DNA of 64,000 bases, taken from positions 185,234,642-185,298,641 of the forward strand of contig OZ038379.1 of NCBI GenBank assembly GCA_964036045.1. Reading direction: 5' to 3'. The notes below the pieces were generated by a model. It was not told where the DNA came from and made no database searches. It saw nothing but the letters and a program-made list of their open reading frames with translations. Below are positions 39,669 to 49,635 of the stretch, one piece after another; within the stretch, counting starts at the first letter, position 1; every line of letters begins with the position of its first letter. Made by a program: the position numbers and the translations under genes. The DNA comes from Eutreptiella sp. 'Long Island Sound 2002' (taxonomy: Eukaryota > Euglenozoa > Euglenophyceae > Eutreptiales > Eutreptiaceae).

Positions 39669-42600
39669 GCGTGCCACGAAAAGAAAACCCTAACCGATAT
39701 GGATATACTATTGTTTGGGGAAGGGAGGAGAGAGCGAGAAGCGGTGGGAGACAGGAAAGAAGATGTGCATGCACGGCGCGCTCCTCGGTTACAAAAATCC
39801 CCACCGGAGCAGGGCGGTGGGTACCGCAGGTTTACCCCACCGTCTACCTCTCTCACCGCTAAAGGCTTGAGAGTCCTTGGGGTGGGGTGGCGTGGCATAT
39901 AGCCTGGGGCGGAAGTGGGACGTGTTCTTTCGGGGGTCTTAATGCCATTCAAACCCCTATCCTTGGGTCTTACTGGAGCACTCCTACCACCACCAGGACT
40001 ACTGCCGTCAGTCCTGCCCACGATGACGCCCCCTGTCAAGGGTGCTAACAACGTGGCAAGCACTTCCCGAAGACTCTGCCGGGTTGTGCGCATGGTGGTG
40101 TTTGCAAGGTTTCGGAGTGCCGCCCCGTACCGAAACCACGACCCCACGACCGTCCCTGACCCGTGACCCAAGCCAACGAGCTAAATCATTTGCTCAAAAT
40201 GGCGAAGGCTTGAAAACTTCGTTGGGTTGGCGGGTACAACCCATTTTCCCTTTTTGTGTTGGGCGTGATGGTTTTCCACCGATTTGCCCTTGTCCACACG
40301 AGGGTAGGTATACAAAGTACGGAGTACTCGTGTGGCTCACATTACGTGGAAAAAATTTCGTGGCGTGCAAAATTGCCACTACATACGGCGAGGACTTAAG
40401 CCTAGAGGGAGGGGTCGTCCTCTACAATACAAGTATTCTAATATGAATTGCAATGGGTGCCTTTGCCCCGTCACTCTATGAGTGGGTGGGGTCTTCAAAG
40501 GCAAAGAGTGGCGTTGCGGATTTGGGCCGTCTCCGCCGCCTGGGTATTCGTCCCCGGTCGCTATGCGTGCCCGGGTTGGGAGTGGGTACCCTCCATTGCC
40601 ATTGCATGGGGCCGCATGCTGGCTGGGTGTGCTCTTCATGTCCTTGATGAATTTCGCGGGGTAGTTCCTGCCTGCAACGAGAGGGAACAAACAATATGAT
40701 GAAAAGGGCGAGTGTGCACATGCATATGTTTGTGAGAGAATATGTATATTAATGTTTTCTCTAGAGTTCCCCACGAGTGGACTTGGATTTCCACAACACC
40801 CGAGGGGTCCTCTATCCCAACACCCAACCAAACGGGTTGGGATATGGGCGTGGCATTTTTCTTTATAGAGACCCGTGCGTGGACTTGGATTTCCACAACA
40901 CACACGAGTCTCTCTGTCCGAGACACACCAAAACCGGGTGTGCCCGTGGCCAATGGTAGCGTGTGTGTGCGCATGCCATTAATTTAGTTACGGGATTATA
41001 TGGTTGCCTATTACGTTGGTTATCACCCGCCCCCCGAGCAAGCAAGACCTAGGTTGACACCTACCTTTGGGGTTTTGTAGCCGTGTACACCGGCCCAAGT
41101 TTACACACGGAGGTGTAAACATGAATCCGTCATACACGGTGTAGAGGGGTTGGGGGAGTAAAACTCCTTCGGGGCGTGTCATCGTGCCCCCGGGGAGTAG
41201 GGTGGGCTGATTCACCAGCGGGACCGTACGGGCGACCTCCCCAATTTGCGACCTGGAGGTGACCCCCTGCGCTACGGCCCGCCGGTTGCACACCCACCGA
41301 CAAAGGTAACACGCAAGCTAACCTAAGTGTTTATACGCACGCCCCCAAGACACACACGAACACCAAGCAACAAGGTGGCGTATCTATACACGTGTTCTAT
41401 TGTGGATATGCTTACTGTTTGTTGTGTGTACGTGAGTAGTTTGTGGAAGCTCTTGCACGTGCCGTATGTGTGGAGTGCCCCCATCACGTGCCCCAAGGCC
41501 GCCACCGCGAGACCCACACTCTGTGATGCCCTCCGGGCGAGTGTGTGCCCCCGGGCCCTGCCAATGGGTGTGCGCGCACAAGTGTGTCTTGTGTTTGTCG
41601 GTGTGCATCGCTCTATTATGTGTATATGTGATATATATACGTAGTATGGCTCCTAGGTGAGGGGTTAGCAGTGAGGTCAGGTTATTATTACATGGTTATG
41701 AGGTTTGTCTATTTAAGTGTGTCTACTCACACCCTCATCCCATCTCCGTACCTCCTCCTTTACCCTCTACGTGGTGCATCACGTGTGACACACATGCTAC
41801 ATTAAGCATCCACACGGACACGGCCCTTGGCTGAGCCGTGCCCGTAGCATTTAGCCACAGCCGTGGCTGGTTTCCGACAATCCACACACAAGGCACACCG
41901 GCCTTCGTTTCATTTTTGTTGTGTGTCGGGTCAGTTTGACAAGTGGGCCTTTGGCTAGGCCTTGTCTGAACGTTTACAAGCAAGTGATCAAGCAAGCTTA
42001 CATCTTACAAGCAAGAGCTCACTCGTTAATACAAGCGTTAGGTCAAGCACATCAAGCAGCATCAAGACCATACAAGCCCTCATAAATTGTCTAAAGCACG
42101 AAGGTGGAAGGTGTGGGCATCGTACCCGTGTTTCTCATTGTGCCTAGTGTTTGCAGCGGTTCTTTTACCCTGAGGCCATCGTGACCTCTTTCCTCTAATT
42201 AGTGAGCTACCGCGCGCACGGTGGGCCATCGTGGCCGTGTTTGTTAAGTGGCCTAAGCATGCACAAGACAGTGGCGAGCACAAGTCATTCATGCATCCCT
42301 GACCTCTACCTTTGTTTCCCCACGTGCTCCCTTGTGCAGGCACAGTCCTACGTTACTGTTGGATATTCCCGTCAATACTCCTGGCAGTTTTTCTTTTTCA
42401 ACATGTGAAATTTTTGCACTTTCGCGTCGCACCGCTTCGCATGTACCATTACCTTCAGTTTTGTTTAAAAGTGTGATTTCACTTTGCCTTTAGTTTTAAT
42501 TCTTTGAAAAACTACCTGCCCTTACCTGCTGGACCCCACATGCCTCATGCGACACGCAGGGACCAGACTCTACGCGCCGCAGCTCGCGATTTCGCCTACT

Positions 42601-42824
42601 ACTTATTGCGGAACCTGCGGGATCCCGTCCGTCAATTTTCAGATTTTGACGGTGGTTCGATACCCACCGATCAGTGCTACTTCAGCGGTCGTGCGGCCGG
42701 CTCCGAGTTTGCCTGCGTAGGTTCGATTCCCGCTGGTAGGGAATCTGCTAACCTGTGATTTGCTGCTGTTTGTGACTGCTACGTTCCTCTTGGGCATGTA
42801 CTTCCTGCCCGTGGCAGTCGTTTT
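39669..42824 (+). other. long 3' noncoding region of element B
   Basis: 3.2 kb with no supported gene or env-like membrane protein. It holds two copies of GTGGACTTGGATTTCCACAA (about 40777 and 40878), a run of ACAAGC/TCAAGC motifs (41974-42080), and two B-box or T-arm-like hairpins (GGTGGTTCGATACCCACC near 42650; GGTTCGATTCCC near 42719). Poly-purine/T stretches occur near 42390-42510. The long minus-strand frame 40171-39599 has no recognisable feature. Confidence 0.7.
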
Positions 42825-42835
42825 AAGTGGGGGGG
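42825..42835 (+). other. polypurine tract of element B
   Basis: AAGTGGGGGGG ends at the base before the 3' LTR TG. Confidence 0.75.
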
Positions 42836-43179
42836 TGAAGCAGGTCACAACCCTACCCTGGCATTTTACCCCTAAGGGAGCATTATTTGGCCCTATATAT
42901 GGGATATATGTGGGATAGGGTATATCATATTCCATTTCCTTGTTAGGAATATAGGATGTGGGATGGATAAGGCAATCATGGATGTTTAGTAGTTATATCA
43001 ATTAGTGGATGATAGGGTGGATTTCTCATATGTGCATATCAGGTATTTCATTGGCTATGTGTACCATATCTGTTTGCAGGATACTATTCAGTCAACACTA
43101 TCGTTATGTCTTCGGTGCCAAGCAATGTTGCTGCCCATGCCACTGCGACCTCTGCTCCTGACCACCCGGTCTGGTTTCA
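42836..43179 (+). repeat. 3' LTR of element B (344 bp)
   Basis: Identical to the 5' LTR except C instead of A at 43167. Its last bases CTGGTTTCA are followed by the second CTTG target copy and then A pol sequence. Confidence 0.96.
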
Positions 43180-43183
43180 CTTG

Positions 43184-43892
43184 GTTCTTCAAAACCCCCT
43201 TTCCTGAGGACTTCAAGAGCCCTGTAGGAGATTGGCTAGAACACAAGCAGTCTCTGGCTAACCAGGCTGGTACTAACCTGAGGCACATTCGTGACCGTGA
43301 ACAGAGCCGACGGAACCGCCTACGGCAACCTGCCAGCTTCAAGGTTGGTGACCTTGTTTTGGTACACCATTCACGCCTACCCTCCTGGCCACGTAACTGC
43401 CTACAGGACCCTTACTTTGGACCCTATCGTATCATCAGGATAGATGGATCCAGGATCCATGTCAGGTGCAGTCCCCGTCTAGGTGGTGAACTGCTATGTG
43501 CTCCTAAGCAGCTGAGGCACTATCACTCCCCTGACGACTTGTCTTGGGATGAGTGGCGCCTCAGCGACAGTGAGATTGAACGTATAGACCTAGAGAACGC
43601 TGCCAGTCCATAGGAGGCGGACGAACTCGAAGAGATGACTGCCGATGAGATGGCAGTCGATGGTTACTACGTGGTTGCAGGTATTGCTTGCCACGAGTAT
43701 AAACAGGGCTGGAAATTCCTTACCCTGTGGGATGGCTATGGGTTGTCCGAGGCGACCTGGGAACCTATGTCAGCCTTCATACAACCAGATGGGAGTATCA
43801 ACCCCATCTTCCGCACTTACCTCGTTGAGAACAACGAGGGGCAGCTCCTAACCCGTGCTGAGACTATGTCCCAGCGTAAGAAGCGAAACTAA
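43184..43892 (+). pseudogene. Pol of element A, segment 3: integrase C-terminus and chromodomain, with nonsense codon
   Basis: Picks up the A frame after element B: the split Trp codon is completed by G43184, giving GRPA-W-FFKTPFPED, matching GRPAWFLHAPYPED in C. LVHHSRLPSWP and the following SH3-like integrase tail align well with C. An in-frame TAG at 43611-43613 sits where C has ATG (SPMEVEG); without it the frame continues to a chromodomain (YYVVAGIACHEY...GWKFLTLWDGYG...ATWEP) ending at 43892. So this copy would make integrase lacking its chromodomain unless the UAG is read through. Confidence 0.9.
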
Positions 43893-44428
43893 TTACCCTG
43901 TGTCAGTCTACTGACCCTGTCTGTGCCCTGCAGACCCATGCCTATGGTTTCCAGCGTGAGCCAGGTGGCCGCTTATCAAGATTGCAGCCACCCAGCGAGT
44001 GTTTGCCTTGTTGACCATGTGTTGCATGGGTACTGCCCTAATGTAATGACCTTGGTGAGCCAACGAAGAACGGTGGCTTTCTACACCAGGGGGGAATGAC
44101 AAGCAAGATGTTATGAGGCAAGGTGTGTCTTCCCTCCTTGGGGACAAGCGAGCCCACAGTTAGGACCCCTGACTGGTCCAGACCCATGGGGTTCTACCCT
44201 TCCTTACAGGGTTTACCTTACCCTTACCTGCCATAACGTATGTGTGAGTGTGCTAGTCCTAAGGTCCTGAGAGCAAGCCGCAGAAGTGGTGTCCTAATTA
44301 TACCCAAGTCTGCGCCCTTGCTAAACCTGGAGGGTTGGCTTATTGATGCCACGGGGTACGCCCCGGGTCTCCCCTCCCCTAAGCGCCCAATTTCTGTGCT
44401 GGCGCAAAACCTTGGGGGAATACCCAGA
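43893..44428 (+). other. element A 3' region, part 1
   Basis: Noncoding. 43893-44213 is specific to A. 44214-44428 is nearly the same as 23773-23984 of element C (GTATGTGTGAGTGTGCTAG ... GGGGGAATACCCAGA). It stops abruptly at GA, the target of DNA transposon F; the matching continuation is at 55491. Confidence 0.85.
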
Positions 44429-44489
44429 CACATAGGTTTTTAAAGGCAAAAGTGTTAGTTTATTCCGAAAACTAAGAAAATGGCGGAAC

Positions 44490-47245
44490 GACTTGTTTTG
44501 GGGCTTAAATATCATGCCAACCATGCTGCAAAACCTATTTTGGTGAGTTAGGCACCTCCAAAATAGGGTGGGGGGGCCTTGAAGGGAGCCCCCAAGCCTA
44601 AAACATACCGATTTTGTACAAAATATTGTCAATTTCAGGCCATTTTTTGACACATAATGTCCTTTTTCAGGTCGAAGAGGCCCTGGAACACCTATTTGCT
44701 GGCTCCAATGATTTTGAATACATGTTTTTTTGCGTCAGGCATCTGCGAAATAGGGTAGGGGGGGGCTTGTACTGACCACCCAAGCCCAAAAATGACTTTT
44801 TTCCCCCAAAATTGGCATTTTTAGGCCATTTTTGGGCAAAAAATGGCCATTTTTAGGGGGGGGCGGCCCTGAATCAACTATTTTTTAGGTCCCTAGCCCT
44901 GCAAGACATGTTTTTTTGAGTCGAGCACCTGCGAAATAGGGTGGGGGGGCGTCGAATTGACCACCCGAGCCCAAAAAACACTGTTTTTGGCCCAAAATTG
45001 GCATTTTTAAGCCATTTTTGGGCAAAAAATGGCCATTTTTTGGGGGGGGCGGCCCTGAATCAACCATTTTTTAGGTTCCTAGCCCTGAAACACGTGTTTT
45101 TTTGAGTCGAGCACCTGCGAAATAGGGTGGGGGGGCGTCAAACTGACCACCCGACCCCAAAAACCACTGTTTTCGGCCCAAAAATGGCATTTTAAGGCCA
45201 TTTTTGGGCAAAAAATGGCCATTTTTTGGGGGGGCGGCCCTGAATCACCTATTTTCCGGCTCCCTAACCCTGCAACACATGTTTTTTTGAGTCGAGCACC
45301 TGCGAAATAGGGTGGGGGGGTATTGAACTGCCCACCTGAGCCCAAATAACACTGTTTTCGGCCCAAAAATGGCATTTTTAAGCCATTTTGGGCAAAAAAT
45401 GGCCATTTTTTGGGGGGGCGGCCCTGAATCACCTATTTTCCGGCTCCCTAACCCTGCAACACATGTTTTTTTGAGTCGAGCACCTGCGAAATAGGGTGGG
45501 GGGGTATTGAACTGCCCACCTGAGCCCAAATAACACTGTTTTCGGCCCAAAAATGGCATTTTTAAGCCATTTTCGGGCAAAAAATGGCCATTTTTTAGGG
45601 GGGGCGGCCCTGAATCAACTATTTTTTAGGTCCCTAGCCCTGCAACACATGTTTTTTTGAGTCGAGCACCTGCGAAATAGGGTGGGGGGGCGTCGAATTG
45701 ACCACCCGAGCCCAAAAAACACTGTTTTTGGCCCAAAAATGGCATTTTAAGGCCATTTTTGGGCAAAAAATGGCCATTTTTTGGGGGGGCGGCCCTGAAT
45801 CACCTAGTTTCCGGCTCCCTAACCCTGCAACACATGTTTTCTGAGTCGAGCACCTGCGAAATAGGGTGGGGGGGTATTGAACTGCCCACCTGAGCCCAAA
45901 TAACACTGTTTTCGGCCCAAAAATGGCATTTTTAAGCCATTTTCGGGCAAAAAATGGCCAGTTTTTAGGGGGGGCGGGCCTGAATCAACTTTTTTTTAGG
46001 TCCCTAGCCCTGCAACACATGTTTTTTTGAGTCGAGCACCTGCGAAATAGGGTGGGGGGGCGTCGTATTGACCACCCGAGCCCAAAAAACACTGTTTTTG
46101 GCCCAAAATTGGCATTTTTAAGCCATTTTTGGGCAAAAAATGGCCATTTTTTGGGGGGGCGGCCCTGAATCAACCATTTTTTAGGTTCCTAGCCCTGAAA
46201 CACATGTTTTTTTGAGTCGAGCACCTGCGAAACAGGGTGGGGGGGCGTCGAACTGACCACCCCATCCCAAAAAACACTGTTTTCGGCCCAAAAATGGCAT
46301 TTTTAAGCCATTTTTGGGCAAAAAATGGCCATTTTTTAGGGGGGGGGGCTGAATCACCGATTTTCCGGCTCCCTAACCCTGCAACACATGTTTTTTTGAG
46401 TCGAGCACCTGCAAAATAGGGTGGGGGGGCGTCGAATTGACCACCCCATCCCAAAAAACACTGTTTTTGGCCCAAAATTGGCATTTTTAAGCCATTTTTG
46501 GGCAAAAAATGGCCATTTTTTAGGGGGGGCGACCCTGAATCACCCATTGTCCGGGGCCCTAACCCTGCAACACATGTTTTTTTGAGTCGAGCACCTGCGA
46601 AATAGGGTGGGGGGGCGTCAAACTGACCACCCGAGCCCAAAAAACACTGTTTTTGGCCCAAAATTGGCATTTTTAAGCCATTTTTGAGCAAAAAATGGCC
46701 ATTTTTGGGGGGGGGGCGGCCCTGAATCACCCATTGTCCGGGGCCCTAACCCTGCAACACATGTTTTTTTGAGTCGAGCACCTGCGAAATAGGGTGGGGG
46801 GGCGTCAAACTGACCACCCGATCCCAAAAAACACTGTTTTTGGCCCAAAATTGGCATTTTTAAGCCATTTTTGGGCAAAAAATGGCCATTTTTTAGGGGG
46901 GGCGGCCCTGAATCACCCATTGTCCGGGGCCCTAACCCTGCAACACATGTTTTTTTGAGTTGAGCACCTGTGAAATAGGATGGGGGAGCGTCGAACTGAC
47001 CACCCGAGCCCAAAAAACACTGTTTTTGGCCCAAAATTGGCATTTTTAAGCCATTTTGAAGCAAAAAATGGCCATTTTTTAGGGGGGGGCGGCCCTGAAT
47101 CACCCATTTTCCGGCTCCCTAACCCTGCAACACATGTTTTTTTGAGTCGAGCACCTGCGAAATAGGATGGGGGAGCGTCGAATTGACCACCCGATCCCAA
47201 AAAACACTGTTTTCGGCCCAGAATTGGCATTTTTAGGCCAAAATG
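44490..47245. repeat. subterminal minisatellite, about 15 units of ~185 bp
   Basis: Each unit has CATGTTTTTTTGAGTCGAGC, ACCTGCGAAATAGGGTGGGG, a GACCACCCGAGCCCAAAAAA-type part, then CCATTTTTGGGCAAAAAATG and a G-run. Spacing between CATG starts is 184-187 bases. The first units (44500-44900) are the most diverged. Units differ in the joint: TTTTTTAGGTCCCTAG, TTTTCCGGCTCCCTAA or TTGTCCGGGGCCCTAA types are interspersed. The AAAAAATGGCCATTTTTT core is self-complementary. Minus-strand frames of 60-190 residues follow from the repeat and are not genes. In CACTA elements such arrays bind the transposase accessory protein. Confidence 0.9.
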
Positions 47246-47260
47246 ACAAAGCGCCCGGGC

Positions 47261-47279
47261 GGGGGGGGGGGGGGGGGGG
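47261..47279. repeat. 19-base poly-G run
   Basis: Uninterrupted G run ending the minisatellite; homopolymer length may be unreliable in the assembly. Confidence 0.9.
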
Positions 47280-47765
47280 ACCACGTAGCCACACCAAAGA
47301 CGTACCCTGGTTTTTACCCTCCTTTGTGACTTTTGCGGAAAGCAAGATCATATGGAATGCGAAGCATGGACAAGGACAATGTAATGCTCCACAACAATCT
47401 CTGAAAATGCAAAAGAAATGCAACATATCAAGTATGGACAGGACCAAAGCGGCAGAATTGACGAACATTGCCTTGTGCTTGGCAAAGGCTTCAAATCTTG
47501 ATATTGGATCAGCATTTCACACTTGCTCTAACTTTATGGATGAAGAACCTGAGGGATGAACAAATGCGCACAGAATGCAGACAGAAAGAAAAGCTGCATA
47601 GTGGTGGTATCAAACCACCTCTAACATTCTACAATTTGAACAAAATGAAGCCAAAAGGGTGGAATCGATATAAAATGTGCCGAGTATGGCTAGGTTGGAT
47701 GCTGGAGCTCAGAGGATGCTCAAAGGATGCTCAGACGATGCTCAAACCACCTCTAACAAAAGGAT

Positions 47766-48179
47766 TCAAAAGCCAAACCGGCGGAAAGGATAAGGTGGTG
47801 CATACTGCCACGGCAGCACATGAGGTTGCATTGACATTGCTTGTGGTGGTGGCAATGGTTGTGCCTGCAGGTGTGGCGGCAGTACAAATGGCTGCTGCAG
47901 TTGTTGCTGCTGCACGAGCGGGTGCTGATGGTGTTGGCCATATTGGTGTGCCGGTTGCTGCAACTGCAGCTGTGGGTGGTGCACTTGCATGTGCGGGTAC
48001 TGCAGAGGCAGCAGCTGCTGCTGCTGCTGCTGCTGCTCTTGTTGCTGCTGCGGTTGTTGCGGTTGCTGCAGCGGCGGCGGCGGCTGCTGCGGTTGCTGCA
48101 GCTGCTGCGGCGGCGGCAGCTGCTGCTGCTGCTGCGGCTGCTGCAGTTGTTGTTGCTGCTGCAGCTGTTGTAGCTGCTG

Positions 48180-48216
<37 letters not shown>

Positions 48217-49559
48217 GCTTGCTGCCCCTCACGTTTCAGTTTTCGGTGCTTGGCAGGCGGAGCACCTTCATCATGCTGCACATGCGCACGCATATTGTTT
48301 GCAAGGAACTGCTCCAGCATTTGCTCAAGCTTGCTTGGTGCAGCGTTGCCCTTGCTGTCATCGGTACCCCGCTCTCGCTTGATGGTGTTCTTTGGTGGTG
48401 GCTTTGCAGGTGGTTTTGCGCCTTGCTTTTTGCCTTTGGGTTTCGCATTTGGGTTTGTTTTTGGTGGTGGTTTTGGGTTGCGTGTTGGCTTGCTGGCTTG
48501 CTCCACCTTCACCGCCTTTTGCTCCCTTGCTTGCTCCACCTTCACTGTACGGCCAGACCTCCGTTGGGGGCCAGCGAGGCTAGGGATAGGCTGGGTAGCC
48601 TTCACATCACCATGTGATGCCTTCTCGTGCCCCCCACAACAGTCCTCGCAGGGCGCAGCGCAGAAAGAAAGAAACATTCCAGCATATAAATCACATCGCC
48701 ATTCATCACCTGCAGCCAGGGCTTCTGCACAACTGGCGGAGATGGCTTTCACCTGTCCCTCGGGGATGCGGAAGAGAGAATCAGACATGCATCCACGACA
48801 CATGGCAACAATATGCCACCCACTTTTTTGAGTCGCTATGAAACCTAGAACCACAAACTCTGCATCCCTGAAAGTGGTGATACTCCACTTCCCGGGTGTC
48901 ACATGCAACCCACTACGCGTGGCCCCGGGGCAGTGCACCACAGGCCTCCACAGAAAATCTATATGAATGAGCACTGGTTGGCGGTGCTGTACATCGCGAC
49001 ATGAGATGGTTTTTCCATGAGACAAATCACACCATTGATAAGGATGCTCAACATGGTTCTGCAACCATGGTTGATCTTCTTCAACAAAGCAGCCTCTTAC
49101 AGCCGCAAGTGGAGTGACAAGCACATGCGACATATGACTATTGGCAGGTGGCAATACAAAATGTGTATTCGTATGCAAGAAAAGGGCATCAGAGGATTGC
49201 ATCTCCCAATCAGTTGCCTCCTTTGCAACCGATGTAGTGTGCAGCACGATGGATTTCTTCGGCACACCAAGAGGCATTAAACAAACCGACTGAACAGGGC
49301 CCATTTCCTTGAGATGGAATACAACCGGCTCACTCCCAAGGAGGACAACTTGATTACCAGCAGGCCGAAGCCCAAGAATAGGCGAAGCATCTTCAATTTG
49401 GGAATTGACATCGGGACACATGACACCGAAGCAACGTGCTCCACATGGTAAAGTTTTCCCATGCGCCTTGTTCAACTTCCGGACAATGTCCAGCAACTCC
49501 TTGAGCAGGCCAGGGAAGATGGCATTCCTTCTTCTTTTATTATTAATAGGCAATTGCAT
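47766..49559 (-). CDS. poly-Q, basic protein of element F (accessory/TNPA-like candidate)
   Basis: 597 residues from ATG 49559 (MQLPINNKRRRNAIF, with an early basic KRRR patch). A TATATATAC box is about 50 bp upstream. Residues 1-330 are a non-repetitive globular-looking region with CEDCCGGH near its end; I do not recognise it. Then follow a Lys/Pro-rich segment with four SUMO-type psi-K-x-E motifs (VKVE twice, IKRE, LKRE) and a ~130-residue Gln-rich tail encoded by interrupted CAG/CAA repeats. An upstream extension of the frame to 49691 lacks support, and a CACACAG acceptor just before the ATG means it could instead be a downstream exon of the transposase gene. A DNA-binding accessory role is inference. 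Confidence 0.6.
47880..48230. repeat. interrupted CTG/CAG trinucleotide tract
   Basis: About 350 bases of CTG/TTG/CGG-type triplets on the plus strand, encoding the Gln-rich tail on the minus strand. Plus-strand frames here read as poly-Ala, poly-Cys or poly-Leu and are artefacts of the repeat. Confidence 0.9.
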
Positions 49560-49608
49560 AATGTCCTGTGTGAGGCAAAGGAGGGTGACTAATACGCGGA
49601 TGGAACTT

Positions 49609-49618
49609 GTATATATAC
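49609..49618 (-). promoter_or_regulatory. putative TATA box
   Basis: GTATATATAC, palindromic, about 50 bp upstream of ATG 49559 on the minus strand. It lies inside the 3' end of the transposase frame, so the two transcription units would be very compact. Confidence 0.35.
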
Positions 49619-49635
49619 ATGCCGTGGTGTAAAAC

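Larger units (their letters stand above)
30270..43179 (+). mobile_element. element B: second family of chromodomain Ty3/gypsy, near-intact
   Basis: 12,910 bp between two 344 bp LTRs with canonical TG...CA ends that differ at one base (A at 30601, C at 43167). The target duplication is CTTG (30266-30269 and 43180-43183), and joining the flanks restores a Trp codon of A pol. A tRNA-iMet PBS adjoins the 5' LTR, gag and pol lie in one frame separated by UAG, and a polypurine tract adjoins the 3' LTR. It is unrelated to A/C/D in LTR and gag. Its LTR family has another relic at 8070-8262. Confidence 0.96.

Noticed and set aside
39599-40171. 190-codon minus-strand frame at the end of B pol
   Set aside because: Overlaps the chromodomain end antisense and has no recognisable feature.
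43005-43183. N-terminal part of the frame 43005-43613, read as a protein start
   Set aside because: It lies in the B 3' LTR; only the portion from 43184 belongs to A pol.
44490-47245. Possible CRISPR-like array
   Set aside because: Units are contiguous ~185-bp repeats with no unique spacers, in a eukaryotic transposon end.
44429-47284. Many minus-strand frames of 60-190 residues (KKWPFFAQ..., ...FRRCSTQKN)
   Set aside because: They are translations of the 185-bp minisatellite; units of exactly 186 bases keep the frame open by chance.
47468-48831. Plus-strand frames rich in Ala, Cys or Leu
   Set aside because: Shadows of the CTG/CAG repeat; the minus-strand Gln-rich frame continues into non-repetitive coding sequence and is preferred.
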